Shown in pieces: positions 1 through 8,130 of a stretch of DNA of 11,879 nucleotides. Each line of letters opens with the position of its first letter. The stretch's first letter is position 1. This DNA is from Monoraphidium neglectum (Eukaryota > Chlorophyta > Chlorophyceae > Sphaeropleales > Selenastraceae): positions 1-11,879 of the forward strand of contig NW_014011829.1 in NCBI RefSeq assembly GCF_000611645.1, read 5' to 3'. The notes below the pieces were generated by a model. It saw only the letters and a list, made by a program, of their open reading frames with translations, did no database searches and was not told where the DNA came from. A program made the translations under genes and the position numbers.

Positions 1-1331
1 GCGCCGCCGCCAGGCAGGAACGGGGCGAGGCCGGAGGGCAGCGCCTTGGCGCCGCCGCCGGCCCCCGGGCTGCCCGGCTGGCTCCCGAGCAGCGCGCTCG
101 ACACCGGCGCCGACCCCCCGCCGAAGCCGCCGCCGCCGCCGCTGTCAGGCTGCTGCAGCGCCGCGAGCGCGTCGAGCCCGCCCGCGCCCAGCAGTGCGGC
201 GGCCGCGCCGGCCTGCTGCTGCTGCAATGCCCGGTACGCGAGGCGCGTCTGCAGCGCCGCGCGGGGGCCGTCAGGGTGGTAATACAGGGTGCTTGGGCAC
301 CAGCTGTGCCGCCGGCTGCCACCGGCCGCCGGCGCACGCGGCGCCGCGGGCGCAAACGCGCCCGGCGGCGCTGCGCCGGCGGCGCCGCCGGCCCACGGCT
401 GCTGCTGCTGCAGCCCCGGCTGCGGCTGGAGCGGCTGCTGCTGGGCCAGGCTGATGGGCGGCCCCGCCCCCGTGCCAATGCCGAGCGCCGCCAGCCGCTC
501 CGTCACCGCCGGCGGAGGCGCGGCGGGGCCGCCGCTAGAGTGGTACCCGTTCGGCGTGCCGCGACCGCCTGGCATGCCAGCAGGCCCAAAGCAGCCGGCG
601 CCACTGCCGGCTGGCGAGGCCGTCCCCGCCGCCGCGTGATGCTGGTGCTGGTGCAGCAGGGCAGCATTGTCGTAATTGCCAACACTGCTGCGGCGCGCAG
701 CGTGCGGGTCATGACCGGCGGGCACAAACATGCTGTGCCGCCGTGCGCGGGGCGCACGCGGCGCGACGGGGCCGCCCTGCTGGGGCCCGAGCTGCTGCTG
801 CAAGTACCCTCCGGCCCCAATGCCCGGCGGGCCCGGCGCCTGCTGCTGCTGCAGCTGCTGTGAGAGGGACAGCAAAAGGCCGTGCGGCGGCGGCGCGCCC
901 GCGCCCGCGCCGGCGGCGGAGGCCGGCGCGCCCCAGCCGTCGCCGCTCCCGAGTGAGGGATACATCGGCAGCGGCCCCAGCGCTTCATGCAGCTCGTCGT
1001 CCAGCCGCAGCCCCCGGAGGCTCGAAGACACTGGCTGCTGCTGCTGCTGCGCCTGCTGCTGTTGCTGCTGCGACGACAGCTGCCCGAGCGGCCCTGTCGT
1101 CAGCCCCCCAAACAGGCTGCCGGGGCCGCCGCCCAGCACGGACTGGGACGCCTGCTGCATGGGCGCCGGCGGCAGAGGGCCGTCAAACAGGCCTGCGAAA
1201 CCGGCCGCCAGCGAGCTGGCGCTGCCGCCCAAAAGGGGCGACCCCGCCGCGCCGGGCAACATGTGAGCCGGCCCGAATGAGACACGGCGCTGCGGCCGCG
1301 GCGCCTGCAGGGGCGCCTGCATGGTGCGCAT
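1..1331 (-). CDS. Low-complexity Gln/Gly/Ala/Pro-rich protein with RRxS motifs (3' end off window)
   Basis: I do not recognise the family. The minus-strand frame is open from the ATG at 1331-1329 to the window edge (443 codons, incomplete). An in-frame TGA at 1547-1545 bounds it upstream, with no other in-frame ATG between; a second ATG lies at 1322. The protein is almost entirely low complexity. It has Gln runs (QQQQQQAQQQQQ near residue 90 and at least four shorter ones), Gly/Ala/Pro blocks and a His-rich patch HQHQHH. Short ordered-looking islands are RLDDELHEALGPLPMYPSL and STLYYHPDGPRAALQTRLAYR. Four R-R-x-S-hydrophobic sites occur: RRVSF, RRHSM, RRSSV and RRHSW. No folded domain, signal peptide or membrane segment is visible. 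Together these suggest a disordered regulatory or scaffold protein, perhaps nucleic-acid associated, but that is inference. Further introns or a C-terminal domain may lie beyond position 1. Confidence 0.65.
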   Translation of the reverse strand, partial: MRTMQAPLQAPRPQRRVSFGPAHMLPGAAGSPLLGGSASSLAAGFAGLFDGPLPPAPMQQASQSVLGGGPGSLFGGLTTGPLGQLSSQQQQQQAQQQQQPVSSSLRGLRLDDELHEALGPLPMYPSLGSGDGWGAPASAAGAGAGAPPPHGLLLSLSQQLQQQQAPGPPGIGAGGYLQQQLGPQQGGPVAPRAPRARRHSMFVPAGHDPHAARRSSVGNYDNAALLHQHQHHAAAGTASPAGSGAGCFGPAGMPGGRGTPNGYHSSGGPAAPPPAVTERLAALGIGTGAGPPISLAQQQPLQPQPGLQQQQPWAGGAAGAAPPGAFAPAAPRAPAAGGSRRHSWCPSTLYYHPDGPRAALQTRLAYRALQQQQAGAAAALLGAGGLDALAALQQPDSGGGGGFGGGSAPVSSALLGSQPGSPGAGGGAKALPSGLAPFLPGGG

Positions 1332-2683
1332 CGTTTGGCGGGTTTGAGAATTCAATACGATGCGGGGCAGACATGCCCGGGTCCGTGCAAGAGGTGGCGG
1401 CACACATGCCAGCGGTCGCGCCCCTGCGCGCGCGCATGCGCCGATCGCATGCGCACCACGACCATACGCGCCCCGGCCCCCGTCCACCCGGCTATTCTCG
1501 TGCAAGTATGCGCGGAACGCACCTCGGAGAACAAACACAGGACGTCAGGCGCACTCTCTACTGTACATCGTGAGGGCAGCGATGATTTATGAGCGGGGGG
1601 GCTGCCTGAGCCCCGCAGCCAAGCCAATTACGTCTATGCCCTATTTAGTCGGTGTAGGCCAGCACGGGCCGCGGGGCAGCCGCACAAAGGCACACTTGTG
1701 TGTTCAACTCACCGGCCACCAGAGCTTCAGCCATGCAAGATGTGTTGCCTACAACCACACGCTTTTCCCATGCCGTCAGCAACACCTGTCACGGTGCGGC
1801 CTGCTGTCTTTGAGAGGGGCGCTCTGGAGAACGCTCCCTGCCATGCTTTTTCTTTGATGTAATGTGTAGCTATAAGATTTGCACAAAGTCCCGATGTGAT
1901 ATCTTTCGTCAAGATGGGAGCGCTGTCACCAGTCCAGAATCCCGCTGCACGGCCTGGGAAGTATTGCGTGGTGACGACTGCTGAGATGCGCAATATATAT
2001 CATGGTCATTGGACGCGTGTAGGCTTGCCAAAACTCGCGCGGACCCGATGGGCACGAAGAGCTGTCGTGCGCATGGCGGGCAGCACGCCCTGCTGAGGGT
2101 ACGCCGCAACCGACTGTCAGCTTTGCCGTTGCCTGTGTCTAAGTGTGGCCATTGCTGCAGCCTGATGGAGCGGGTAGGAAAATATGAGGGGGCAGCACAT
2201 GTTTTGAATTGAGATTCTGCATTTCCCTGCTGTTGGCTCAGCCTGGCTGTGAAGCCGTGCTCATGCGTCAACGGTTGACTCCCACGCCTTGACCCAACGA
2301 TCATTCCTCCCAACTCTGCCGTTTTCCTGAAAGATGAGTGCTTCACATGTGACCTGGAGATGTTAAACAATTGGAGCGCCAAGGTGAGAGAGCCAGCAGC
2401 TTGCATGTCGATTTCAAGTACACTCAAGGTGGCAGCCAGTGTGCTGCGAGTGGGTGGCCGAACACACACAAATACACACATGGCGATTGCAGTACATGCG
2501 CACTTCGGAGCCCGCCGCAACTAGGCAGAAACTTCCAGTGCCAAGGGCTGCAACCCGGCCAACGCCAGCGGCGCGCGATGCTCGCTTCCTCTCGATTTGC
2601 CCCCTCGCGGCGCCAGCGGCCTGCGCCCACTCCGTGCACGCACACTCCATGCACGCATTCACCTGCGCACTGCCGCAGGCGCC
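1332..2683. other. Intergenic spacer: upstream region of gene 1
   Basis: About 1.35 kb between the 3' end of the RraA-like gene and the start codon of the partial gene at the left edge, both read on the minus strand. It should hold gene 1's promoter and 5'UTR, and possibly a non-coding first exon. Base composition falls from GC-rich near 1332-1500 to roughly balanced around 1850-2400. A GCATGC dyad lies at 1432-1454. No protein-family match was found in any frame. A 203-codon minus-strand open frame at 1909-2520 is noted in the findings. Confidence 0.5.
1432..1454. repeat. Inverted repeat GCGCATGCG / CGCATGCGC
   Basis: A perfect 9-bp inverted repeat (1432-1440 and 1446-1454) is separated by 5 nt. 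Each arm contains the self-complementary hexamer GCATGC, so it can also be read as two palindromic sites with centres 14 bp apart. It lies about 100 bp upstream of gene 1's ATG, in the likely promoter or 5'UTR. It could be a protein-binding dyad or an RNA hairpin; function is unknown. Confidence 0.5.
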
Positions 2684-2688
2684 TTACA
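2684..2688 (-). terminator. Putative poly(A) signal TGTAA of the RraA-like gene
   Basis: The plus strand reads TTACA, so the minus-strand transcript carries UGUAA 38 nt past the stop codon of the RraA-like gene. UGUAA is the established polyadenylation signal in chlorophyte algae. The position would give a short 3'UTR. Confidence 0.45.
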
Positions 2689-2725
2689 CGGCTCCCCATC
2701 GCTTGCAGGCTGTTTATGCTCAACT

Positions 2726-4242
2726 TTAGAGCTTGAGCGGCGTGGGCGACACCAGGATGCCGTCGGCATCTGCATACACCCAATCGCCAGGCTTGATCGA
2801 GACGCCCGCAAAGGTCACGGGGACGTCCCTGAGCCCCGGGTCGCGCTTGCTCGATTTCTGCAGGGGGAGCGGCAACCGCAGAGGCAAGCGGAGCGGGCGT
2901 GTAAGGTGGGCTGTCCGGCAGCGGCCCACCAGCGCGACAGCGCAGATCACGACCCCACACGCAGCGATGGGCGTGGGTTGGGTGCACGGTGATGGGCGTT
3001 GGTCGGGGTGCAAGGGGTTGGCGGGGGCTTGTCCGGCAAAGATGTGCCCCAAGTGGGACCCTGCAGCCGATTACCAGGGGGTGTGTTGCAAGTGCCTTCA
3101 CACCCAGGTTGGGCAGCTTGCCGATGGCCTCAGAGTCCCGTATGCAGCCGTGCACGATGATGCCCTGGGTTGGAGGAGTTGAGAGGTTGGGGCGGCCTGG
3201 AAGCTGCATGCGGCCACCTTGCAATGCCGTCCAACGTGGCGAATTTCGAAGCCGGGTTGGATGGGATCTCGCCTCGCACTGCCCCTCTAGGCCCGCAGGC
3301 CCGACCAGCCCCAACGCGCCGCGGGAGAGCGCGGGCTCACGCTCCAGCCATTGCGCTGCGCCGACTCCGCCAAGTTGTCCCCCAGCACGGCGCAGCGCTT
3401 GGAGCCGCCCGCGTCGACGACCAGCACGCGGCCGGCGCCGGGCTCCTCCAGGGCCTTGCGCACGAGGGGGTTGTTCTCGAAGCAGGACACGGTGCTGGCC
3501 TGCATGGGCATGCGCATGCGGGGATGCATGGGCCGCATGCGGCCTTGCATGGGCGCTCGCATGGGCGCGTCGCAGTGGCACTATCTCTCCATGTGTTCGC
3601 ATGCGGTTGTGTATGCACATTGTTGGGATCGCGGAGAGAACTGCAAGAGGGGGCTTGCAGGCACCGCGGGCCGCAGCGGCACGCGCAGCATCACAACATG
3701 CGACAGCACGGAAACACAGACGCTGCTTACCTGCCCGGAGAACTTCAGGCGGCCGCCAAAGTCCCGGAAGACGCCCGCGTGCGCGATCTGGACCTTGCGG
3801 GTAGTGATCTGATCCACCGGCTCGGGGACTGTCGATCGCAAGGCAGGTTGTGGGCGCAAGCGTGCGCGCAGGGTCAAGACAAGCCTTCAGGAGTTGCAGC
3901 ACAGCTTGCACTCATCAACGCCTCACACTGGGGCTCAGCAAGCGGCTCGAAGCTGTCAGTCAAGGCTTGGACCGCTCGGTGCGTCATGTTGCCACACGGC
4001 CGGGGTCAAACTCTTTTGGACCCTGTCCCCATTTGCAGTCCCCTCAGGCCCTCACCAAACACATCACACAAGTCCGCGGTGCCCGCTCTATCGGCGTCCG
4101 CCTCAGGCCAAATGCTGTCGGCAAACCCGCGGCCCGCCATTGGGACGAGCCACGTGCGGACCGCTACCGCGGGCGCGGCCTGCGGGCAGACGGCTTCATA
4201 AGCAGGTAACAGACGGCCAAGCGCGAAAGCTGCGCGACGCAT
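2726..4242 (-). CDS. RraA-like 4-hydroxy-4-methyl-2-oxoglutarate aldolase / oxaloacetate decarboxylase family protein
   Basis: Five exons join in phase: 4242-4056, 3828-3731, 3499-3341, 3164-3075 and 2857-2726, giving 221 aa. All four introns (176-231 nt) are GT-AG. After an N-terminal extension of about 34 residues ([12 protein letters not shown]..., Arg-rich, mitochondrial- or plastid-presequence-like) come the family landmarks: TADLCDVF (about 55-62), [74 protein letters not shown] and [14 protein letters not shown]. Asp136 and Arg157-Asp158 form the D-X20-R-D motif of the metal-dependent class II pyruvate aldolase branch, so an enzyme is likelier than an RNase E inhibitor. The natural substrate in algae is unknown. 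Only Val63 and the short segment after it, spanning intron 1, are less certain. The frame stays open upstream of 4242 to a possible ATG at 4608, but that stretch looks non-coding. The gene is divergent from the phosphatase gene. Confidence 0.9.
3500..3576. repeat. GCATG-rich array inside intron 2 of the RraA-like gene
   Basis: The intron 2 segment next to the exon 3 acceptor carries about seven GCATG words in 65 nt, several as the palindrome GCATGC or within GCATGGGC. Another GCATGC lies near 3600. The spacing is mostly 6-12 nt and irregular, so this is motif clustering rather than a clean tandem repeat. It creates many ATG codons on both strands that mimic starts. Confidence 0.55.
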
Positions 4243-4665
4243 TGTGTGTTGCTTGGGCCGCGGGGGGTAGAAGCCCAGGGGAACCCGGGCCAAAAAACGT
4301 GCAAGTTGGATGATCTGCAACCCGCAGCGTGATATGTAAACAGTTGCGCTATCAAAATCCTCTTTGCGTTTGACGGACACATGCACCCCGCCCACTTGAG
4401 CGCTGTGCAGCGACATACACACCAGGTGACCGCCGCTGCAGCACTGCAAAAAAGCGGCTCGAGCGCTGCTGAAAGCAGTACGAGCTGGCGGATGCAAAAG
4501 CAGGCCAGGAGGGAGCTCCAGGACCTGCAGGTGCGTGATCGGCATCCTCCAATAACGCTGTCGCAGCAGTTGACACTGGCCTGGACCCAGCCAGTGCCTA
4601 CCGCCCATGATCGCCGCCCATGCGCAATCCTACACACGTAGCGCGCCGCTAAGGCAGCCCGCTGC
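4243..4665. promoter_or_regulatory. Shared divergent promoter region (RraA-like / histidine phosphatase)
   Basis: These 423 bp separate two divergent start codons, so both promoters and 5'UTRs must fit here. A CCAAT word lies at 4549-4553, about 115 bp upstream of the phosphatase ATG. An imperfect hairpin (CTCG...CTGCT / AGCAG...CGAG) lies around 4458-4485. No clear TATA box was seen. An 86-codon plus-strand frame at 4381-4641 has no recognisable content and is treated as chance. Confidence 0.55.
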
Positions 4666-4863
4666 ATGGCAGAGGAGTTTGCGACTGACTTCGTTTTGGT
4701 GCGGCATGGGGAGACGGCGTTCAACGCTGAGGGGCGCCTGCAGGGCGCGCTGCCGCCGGGGCCGCCCCTGAATGCTCTGGGCTGGCAGCAGGCGGAGGCG
4801 GTAGGCGGGTGGCGGGTCATGCGATGGATGGCTGGAGGTGGGGCGGTGTGGAGGGTGCATACC

Positions 4864-4907
<44 letters not shown>

Positions 4908-6024
4908 GCGGCCACATTGTTGTGAGATGAACCTGAGCGGCAGGCATGGCGTGGGCGGCTGCCCCAGAACGCCCGCCGACGTCCTTCCCCCGCCCACGCC
5001 CCCACCCCTCACCCACTCCACTCCGCCACACCCCATCGGGGACGCGCAGCCTGCCAGCCTGCAGGGCCGCATGGCACAGCTGTTCGCCCCCTGTTCCACC
5101 GCACTACCCTCGCCCCTGACACCGCATTTTCCCCCTCAAAAACAGCTCGGGCGAGCGCTGGCGCGGCAGGCACGCGGCGGCGGTGGCGCCTTCCACAGGG
5201 TGTACAGCAGCGACCTCCTCAGGGCAGTCCAGACCGCGCAGGCCCTTGCGGACTGCCTGGACATCCCCAGTCGGTGGGTTCACCAGCACCCAGGCCTGAG
5301 GGAGCGCGACGTCGGCGCGCTGCTCGCCGGGCTCACGCGCGCTGAGGCGCCGGCGCGGCAGCCGGCGGCGTGGGCCGCACTGGGGGCGGGGGCCGAGGTG
5401 CCGGGCGGCGGCGAGTCTTTCGACGCGCTGCAGGCGCGGCTGGCCGCGACGCTGGAGGAGATTGCGCAGCGCCACCCAGGTCTGCAGCTGGCTGCGGCGA
5501 CAGCGCTGTATTATGCGATTGTTTCGGGGCCTCAGCACGCAAGGGGCGGGGGAAGCGCTGAGGGCGGGAGCCGCGTTGACGGACGCGTTGATCATATCAT
5601 CGGCTCGCGCTTTCCCGCTCGGGGGTTTTCAGCCAGCAGGCTCACTGTGTGCCTTGAAAGGCTGCGGTTGCTGCTTGTGCATGGAACGCAGAGGTTGCAC
5701 GATCCGATTGGAGCCTTGAGGGTCCTCAAACAGGCGTCACCTCTGCAACCCCCTTCCTCAGGCACACACACGACCACAGCTTGTACTTGAACGCACACAA
5801 AAGCACGCGTACACTCGTTTTGATCATCTGTGTTCACATAATACCCACATGTACGCACACCCGTTGCCCTGCGCCCATCCCAGGTGAGCGCGTCCTCCTC
5901 GTGAGCCACGGCGGCGCCCTGCACGCGGTGCACCGGCGGGGGCGCGGCTACGCAGCGCCTGGCAGGGTGGCAAACTGCGCCGTCAGCAGCCTCAGAATCG
6001 GCTGGCCGGCGGCGGGCCAGCAGA

Positions 6025-6055
<31 letters not shown>

Positions 6056-6422
6056 GCAGCAAGAGCAGCAGCAGCAGCAGCAGCAGGAGCAGCAGGAGCA
6101 GCAGGAGCAGCAGGAGCAGCAGGAGCAGCAGGAGCAGCAGGAGCAGCAGGAGCAGCGGGAACAGCGGGAACAGCAGGACCAGTCGGGCGAGGGAAAGTAC
6201 GAGGGAGGTGGAGGGCGGGTCGCGGCAGAGCAACAGTCCGAGAGGCGGCCGGTGCGGCGGGAGCGGCAGCAAGCGGAGGGAAGCCCCGGCAGCGCCCTGC
6301 AGCTCGGCAGGCCTGTGTGGGCGCTGCTCAGTTGGAATGAAGTCATCTGGGACAAAGGCGAGGGCTCAGGGGGTGCGGCCCCGACTGCCGGCAGCTTTGG
6401 TGGCGGCGCAAACGAGGGCTGA
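4666..6422 (+). CDS. Histidine phosphatase superfamily (phosphoglycerate mutase-like) protein with Gln/Glu-rich insertion
   Basis: Three exons, 4666-4800, 5146-5479 and 5884-6422, give 335 aa. Introns are GT-AG (345 and 404 nt; phases 0 and 1). The RHG box FVLVRHGETAFN carries the phospho-accepting His14 with Arg13 and Glu16. Further active-site elements are YSSDLLRA (Arg71), the loop PGLRERDVG (Glu98), EVPGGGESFDAL and the second catalytic His165 in ERVLLVSHGGALHAV. The family's closing strands appear as NCAVSSLRI and WALLSWNEV. Between them sit about 101 extra residues (about 198-298), mostly Gln/Glu/Lys repeats and a charged linker, so the core is otherwise a normal domain of some 210-230 aa. 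It resembles the cofactor-dependent PGM-like group of plants, which includes metal-independent phosphoserine phosphatases; mutase versus phosphatase cannot be decided here. No clear targeting peptide precedes the domain, suggesting a cytosolic enzyme. The start ATG is close to the RHG box, as usual. Confidence 0.9.
4866..4904 (+). repeat. (CAG)13 in intron 1 of the phosphatase gene
   Basis: Thirteen uninterrupted CAG units are followed by CAA. They lie within the 345-nt first intron (4801-5145). If the intron were retained, the host frame would read them as AGC, giving poly-Ser. Confidence 0.9.
6018..6182 (+). repeat. Coding CAG / (GAGCAGCAG)n repeat in phosphatase exon 3
   Basis: This is an in-frame Gln-rich tract. 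CAG runs interrupted by AAG and GAG (6018-6086) are followed by ten 9-nt units from 6087 to 6176: seven EQQ, two EQR and one EQQ, ending in DQ. The regular 9-nt period indicates minisatellite-like growth from a GAG-interrupted CAG run. The encoded segment is probably helical or disordered and is placed between two conserved strands of the enzyme. Confidence 0.9.
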
Positions 6423-7140
6423 CAGCTCTGGCGGCAGCCGTGCAGCACGGGTGGATCTGCTGACATGTCTAATCAACACTATTTTCTTCAAACAGCTCTC
6501 ATGATCAGCCTGGTAGGGTGGCGGGCACCCAAACACCTATCCCCGCCTGGTACACACTTGATGTGATTTTGAACGCTTGCGCGATTGCGTTGCAATATGG
6601 CTTCAGCGCTGTGCGTTCATTCCATCTCTCCTTGATCGTCTGAATTAGAAAGAAGACACATTTTCTCTGCTGGATGTTCTCGGCCGGCCACAGCGCCACA
6701 TTCCATTGACACCATCCGCTAGGGGTGCCCACCCAAAGTCTGCTAGACTTGTCTGAGCGGGCAAACAAACTGGGGCACCCCTCCTGGTAGTGGCAGGCTG
6801 CAACGCCAAGAGCGATAAGCCCCCCGCCCTTCGGGTAAGGTAGTCCACTGGTTGCAGCGTATTTCAGGGGGCCGTTTGCCTCAGGCTTTGATTGTGCTGG
6901 TGGCGAGCGTCCACGGCCTGCGCCCACACTACTGCATCATACGCGTGCCGTCATGACACGTGCAGACTGCGGGTCTCTGAGAACTTCTTCAAGGCATATC
7001 CTTGCTGCCCACGCGCTGTGTGCTTTGAAAGTGGTGCCCATCTAGATTGTTTGTCCATACTAATCGTTACGTTCCCTGCCGCTTTTCTGCTTGCGAATCA
7101 TTCGGCGCCAGATTGATTTGTAATTGCTTAGCATCTGCCA
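6423..7140 (+). other. Probable 3'UTR of the phosphatase gene
   Basis: About 0.7 kb follows the stop codon at 6420-6422. Its GC content is lower than that of the exons, and no frame resembles a known protein. The first TGTAA downstream on the plus strand is at 7119-7123. A 3'UTR of several hundred nucleotides is ordinary for chlorophyte nuclear genes. Inferred; no transcript evidence. Confidence 0.4.
7119..7123 (+). terminator. Putative poly(A) signal TGTAA of the phosphatase gene
   Basis: This is the first plus-strand TGTAA after the phosphatase stop codon, about 700 nt downstream, in an AT-richer patch (ATTTGTAATTG). The match is a 5-mer only, so it is suggestive. Confidence 0.35.
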
Positions 7141-7154
7141 GCTGGAGAAGAGCG

Positions 7155-7159
7155 TTACA
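7155..7159 (-). terminator. Putative minus-strand poly(A) signal TGTAA
   Basis: TTACA on the plus strand gives UGUAA on a minus-strand transcript. It lies about 30 bp from the oppositely oriented TGTAA at 7119-7123, the arrangement expected where two genes converge. It is one reason to suspect a minus-strand gene in 7160-8130. Confidence 0.25.
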
Positions 7160-8130
7160 GGGCGGGGCAAATTGATCATTGGGCAACGGCTACCACCTCG
7201 GTGGTGCCTGTACATCGGTGGGGCATGCGCGAAAACAATCAAGGAAAAGCAAGCAAGGAATGCGCAGGGCGTGGGGCACTGCACACCGCGCGCAGGCCAT
7301 TGCGTCGGCACAGTGCAGGTGCGCTGTCGCCTGCACAACTTCAGAATCACCAGAGTGCGCTGATATCGCAGGCATGGCCCAGAGAGCACGGACTGCAGCA
7401 GTCCAAGGGAATCCGCTGCGCTTGCGCACAGCAGCCCCCGAAGCGACGCACCAATAATGAAGCCGCGGCATGCGTGGGGCAACACAGGCCGCCCCAGCGC
7501 GCGAGGCCGGGCGTGTGGCGGGAAAGTCTGCAGGTCCTTGGCGAAAGCGAGAGCTCTGGTCACTCGCATCAAACACAATTCTTGGCGTTGTGCAAGAAAC
7601 CAACAGCACGAGGCGCCACCGGCGCTCCCGGCGCCAGCGAGGCGGGCGCCACCCCCTTAGTAATGACGGGCCGCGCCCCTTGTGCAGGGGCGCTAGCGCG
7701 CACCAGCCGCGCGCAGTGCGGGCGGCGCGGCGTCAGCGGGCAGCCGTCAGGGCTGCAGCAGGGATGAAAGGATTGGGCAGGGGGCCCAGAACACGGAGGG
7801 CTGGGCGAACCATAAAACAGCGGCCACGCACGCAAGGGCCACCGGCGCTGCAGAAGCCACTCTGCGGCAGCAGTCCGCGGCCCACGCTGGGTCGATGCGT
7901 TGCAGGCCCACATAAATGCCTTGGGCTGCACTCCGTACATCCGCCGCTTCCTGAGAGCCCATCTGCTGCGGGCCGCCACGGCTTGCGGTGTGCGGCGGAC
8001 AGGCGCCCGACGGCCTCTGGCGCCAGCTTCAGCGCCGGCCAGGGGACGTCGTGCAATGTGCGCTGCAGCTCCTGTGACCCGGGATGCCTGATACACCCGC
8101 CAATTGCACAATAGAACCACTCTGCGTTAT
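7160..8130 (-). other. Possible unresolved minus-strand gene
   Basis: No family was recognised. Several minus-strand stretches look mildly protein-like but in different frames. One is a GC3-rich segment around 8072-7960 containing HDVPWPALKLAPEAVGRLSA, preceded by a possible acceptor (GGGTCACAG). Another is a 72-codon frame at 7962-7747 containing GIYVGLQRIDPAWA followed by a hydrophobic stretch (PVALACVAAVLWF) that could be a membrane segment. A third is an open frame at 7609-7190 ending about 30 nt before a minus-strand TGTAA. I could not join them into a convincing intron-exon model. Long Arg-rich plus-strand frames in the same place look like antisense shadows. The stretch may also be simply non-coding. 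Confidence 0.2.

Noticed and set aside
276..1573. Long plus-strand frames rich in Arg, Ala or Cys opposite gene 1
   Set aside because: They are antisense readings of CAG- and GGC-rich codons. The minus frame gives a consistent Gln/Gly protein with a bounded start; the plus frames begin and end arbitrarily.
1360..1857. 165-codon plus-strand frame with TGTAA directly after its stop codon
   Set aside because: The encoded sequence has no domain character and begins opposite the likely 5'UTR of gene 1. A TGTAA abutting a stop is easily chance.
2424..3911. 495-codon minus-strand frame read as one protein
   Set aside because: It contains only one true exon of the RraA-like gene (3164-3075). The rest reads through introns and other exons in the wrong frame; splice sites and family alignment place the other exons in different frames.
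4164..5099. 311-codon minus-strand frame overlapping the divergent promoter and phosphatase exon 1, with a poly-Leu run
   Set aside because: It is antisense to a well-supported exon and to the intronic CAG run, which alone creates the Leu stretch.
5592..6272. Minus-strand frame with a very long poly-Leu segment resembling a membrane protein
   Set aside because: The Leu run is the antisense of the coding CAG/GAG repeat in the phosphatase gene. There is no independent support.
7470..8114. 214-codon plus-strand Arg/Pro-rich frame followed by a TGTAA 100 nt downstream
   Set aside because: Arg/Pro-rich composition without motifs is typical of shadow frames at this GC content, and the opposite strand has more protein-like segments.
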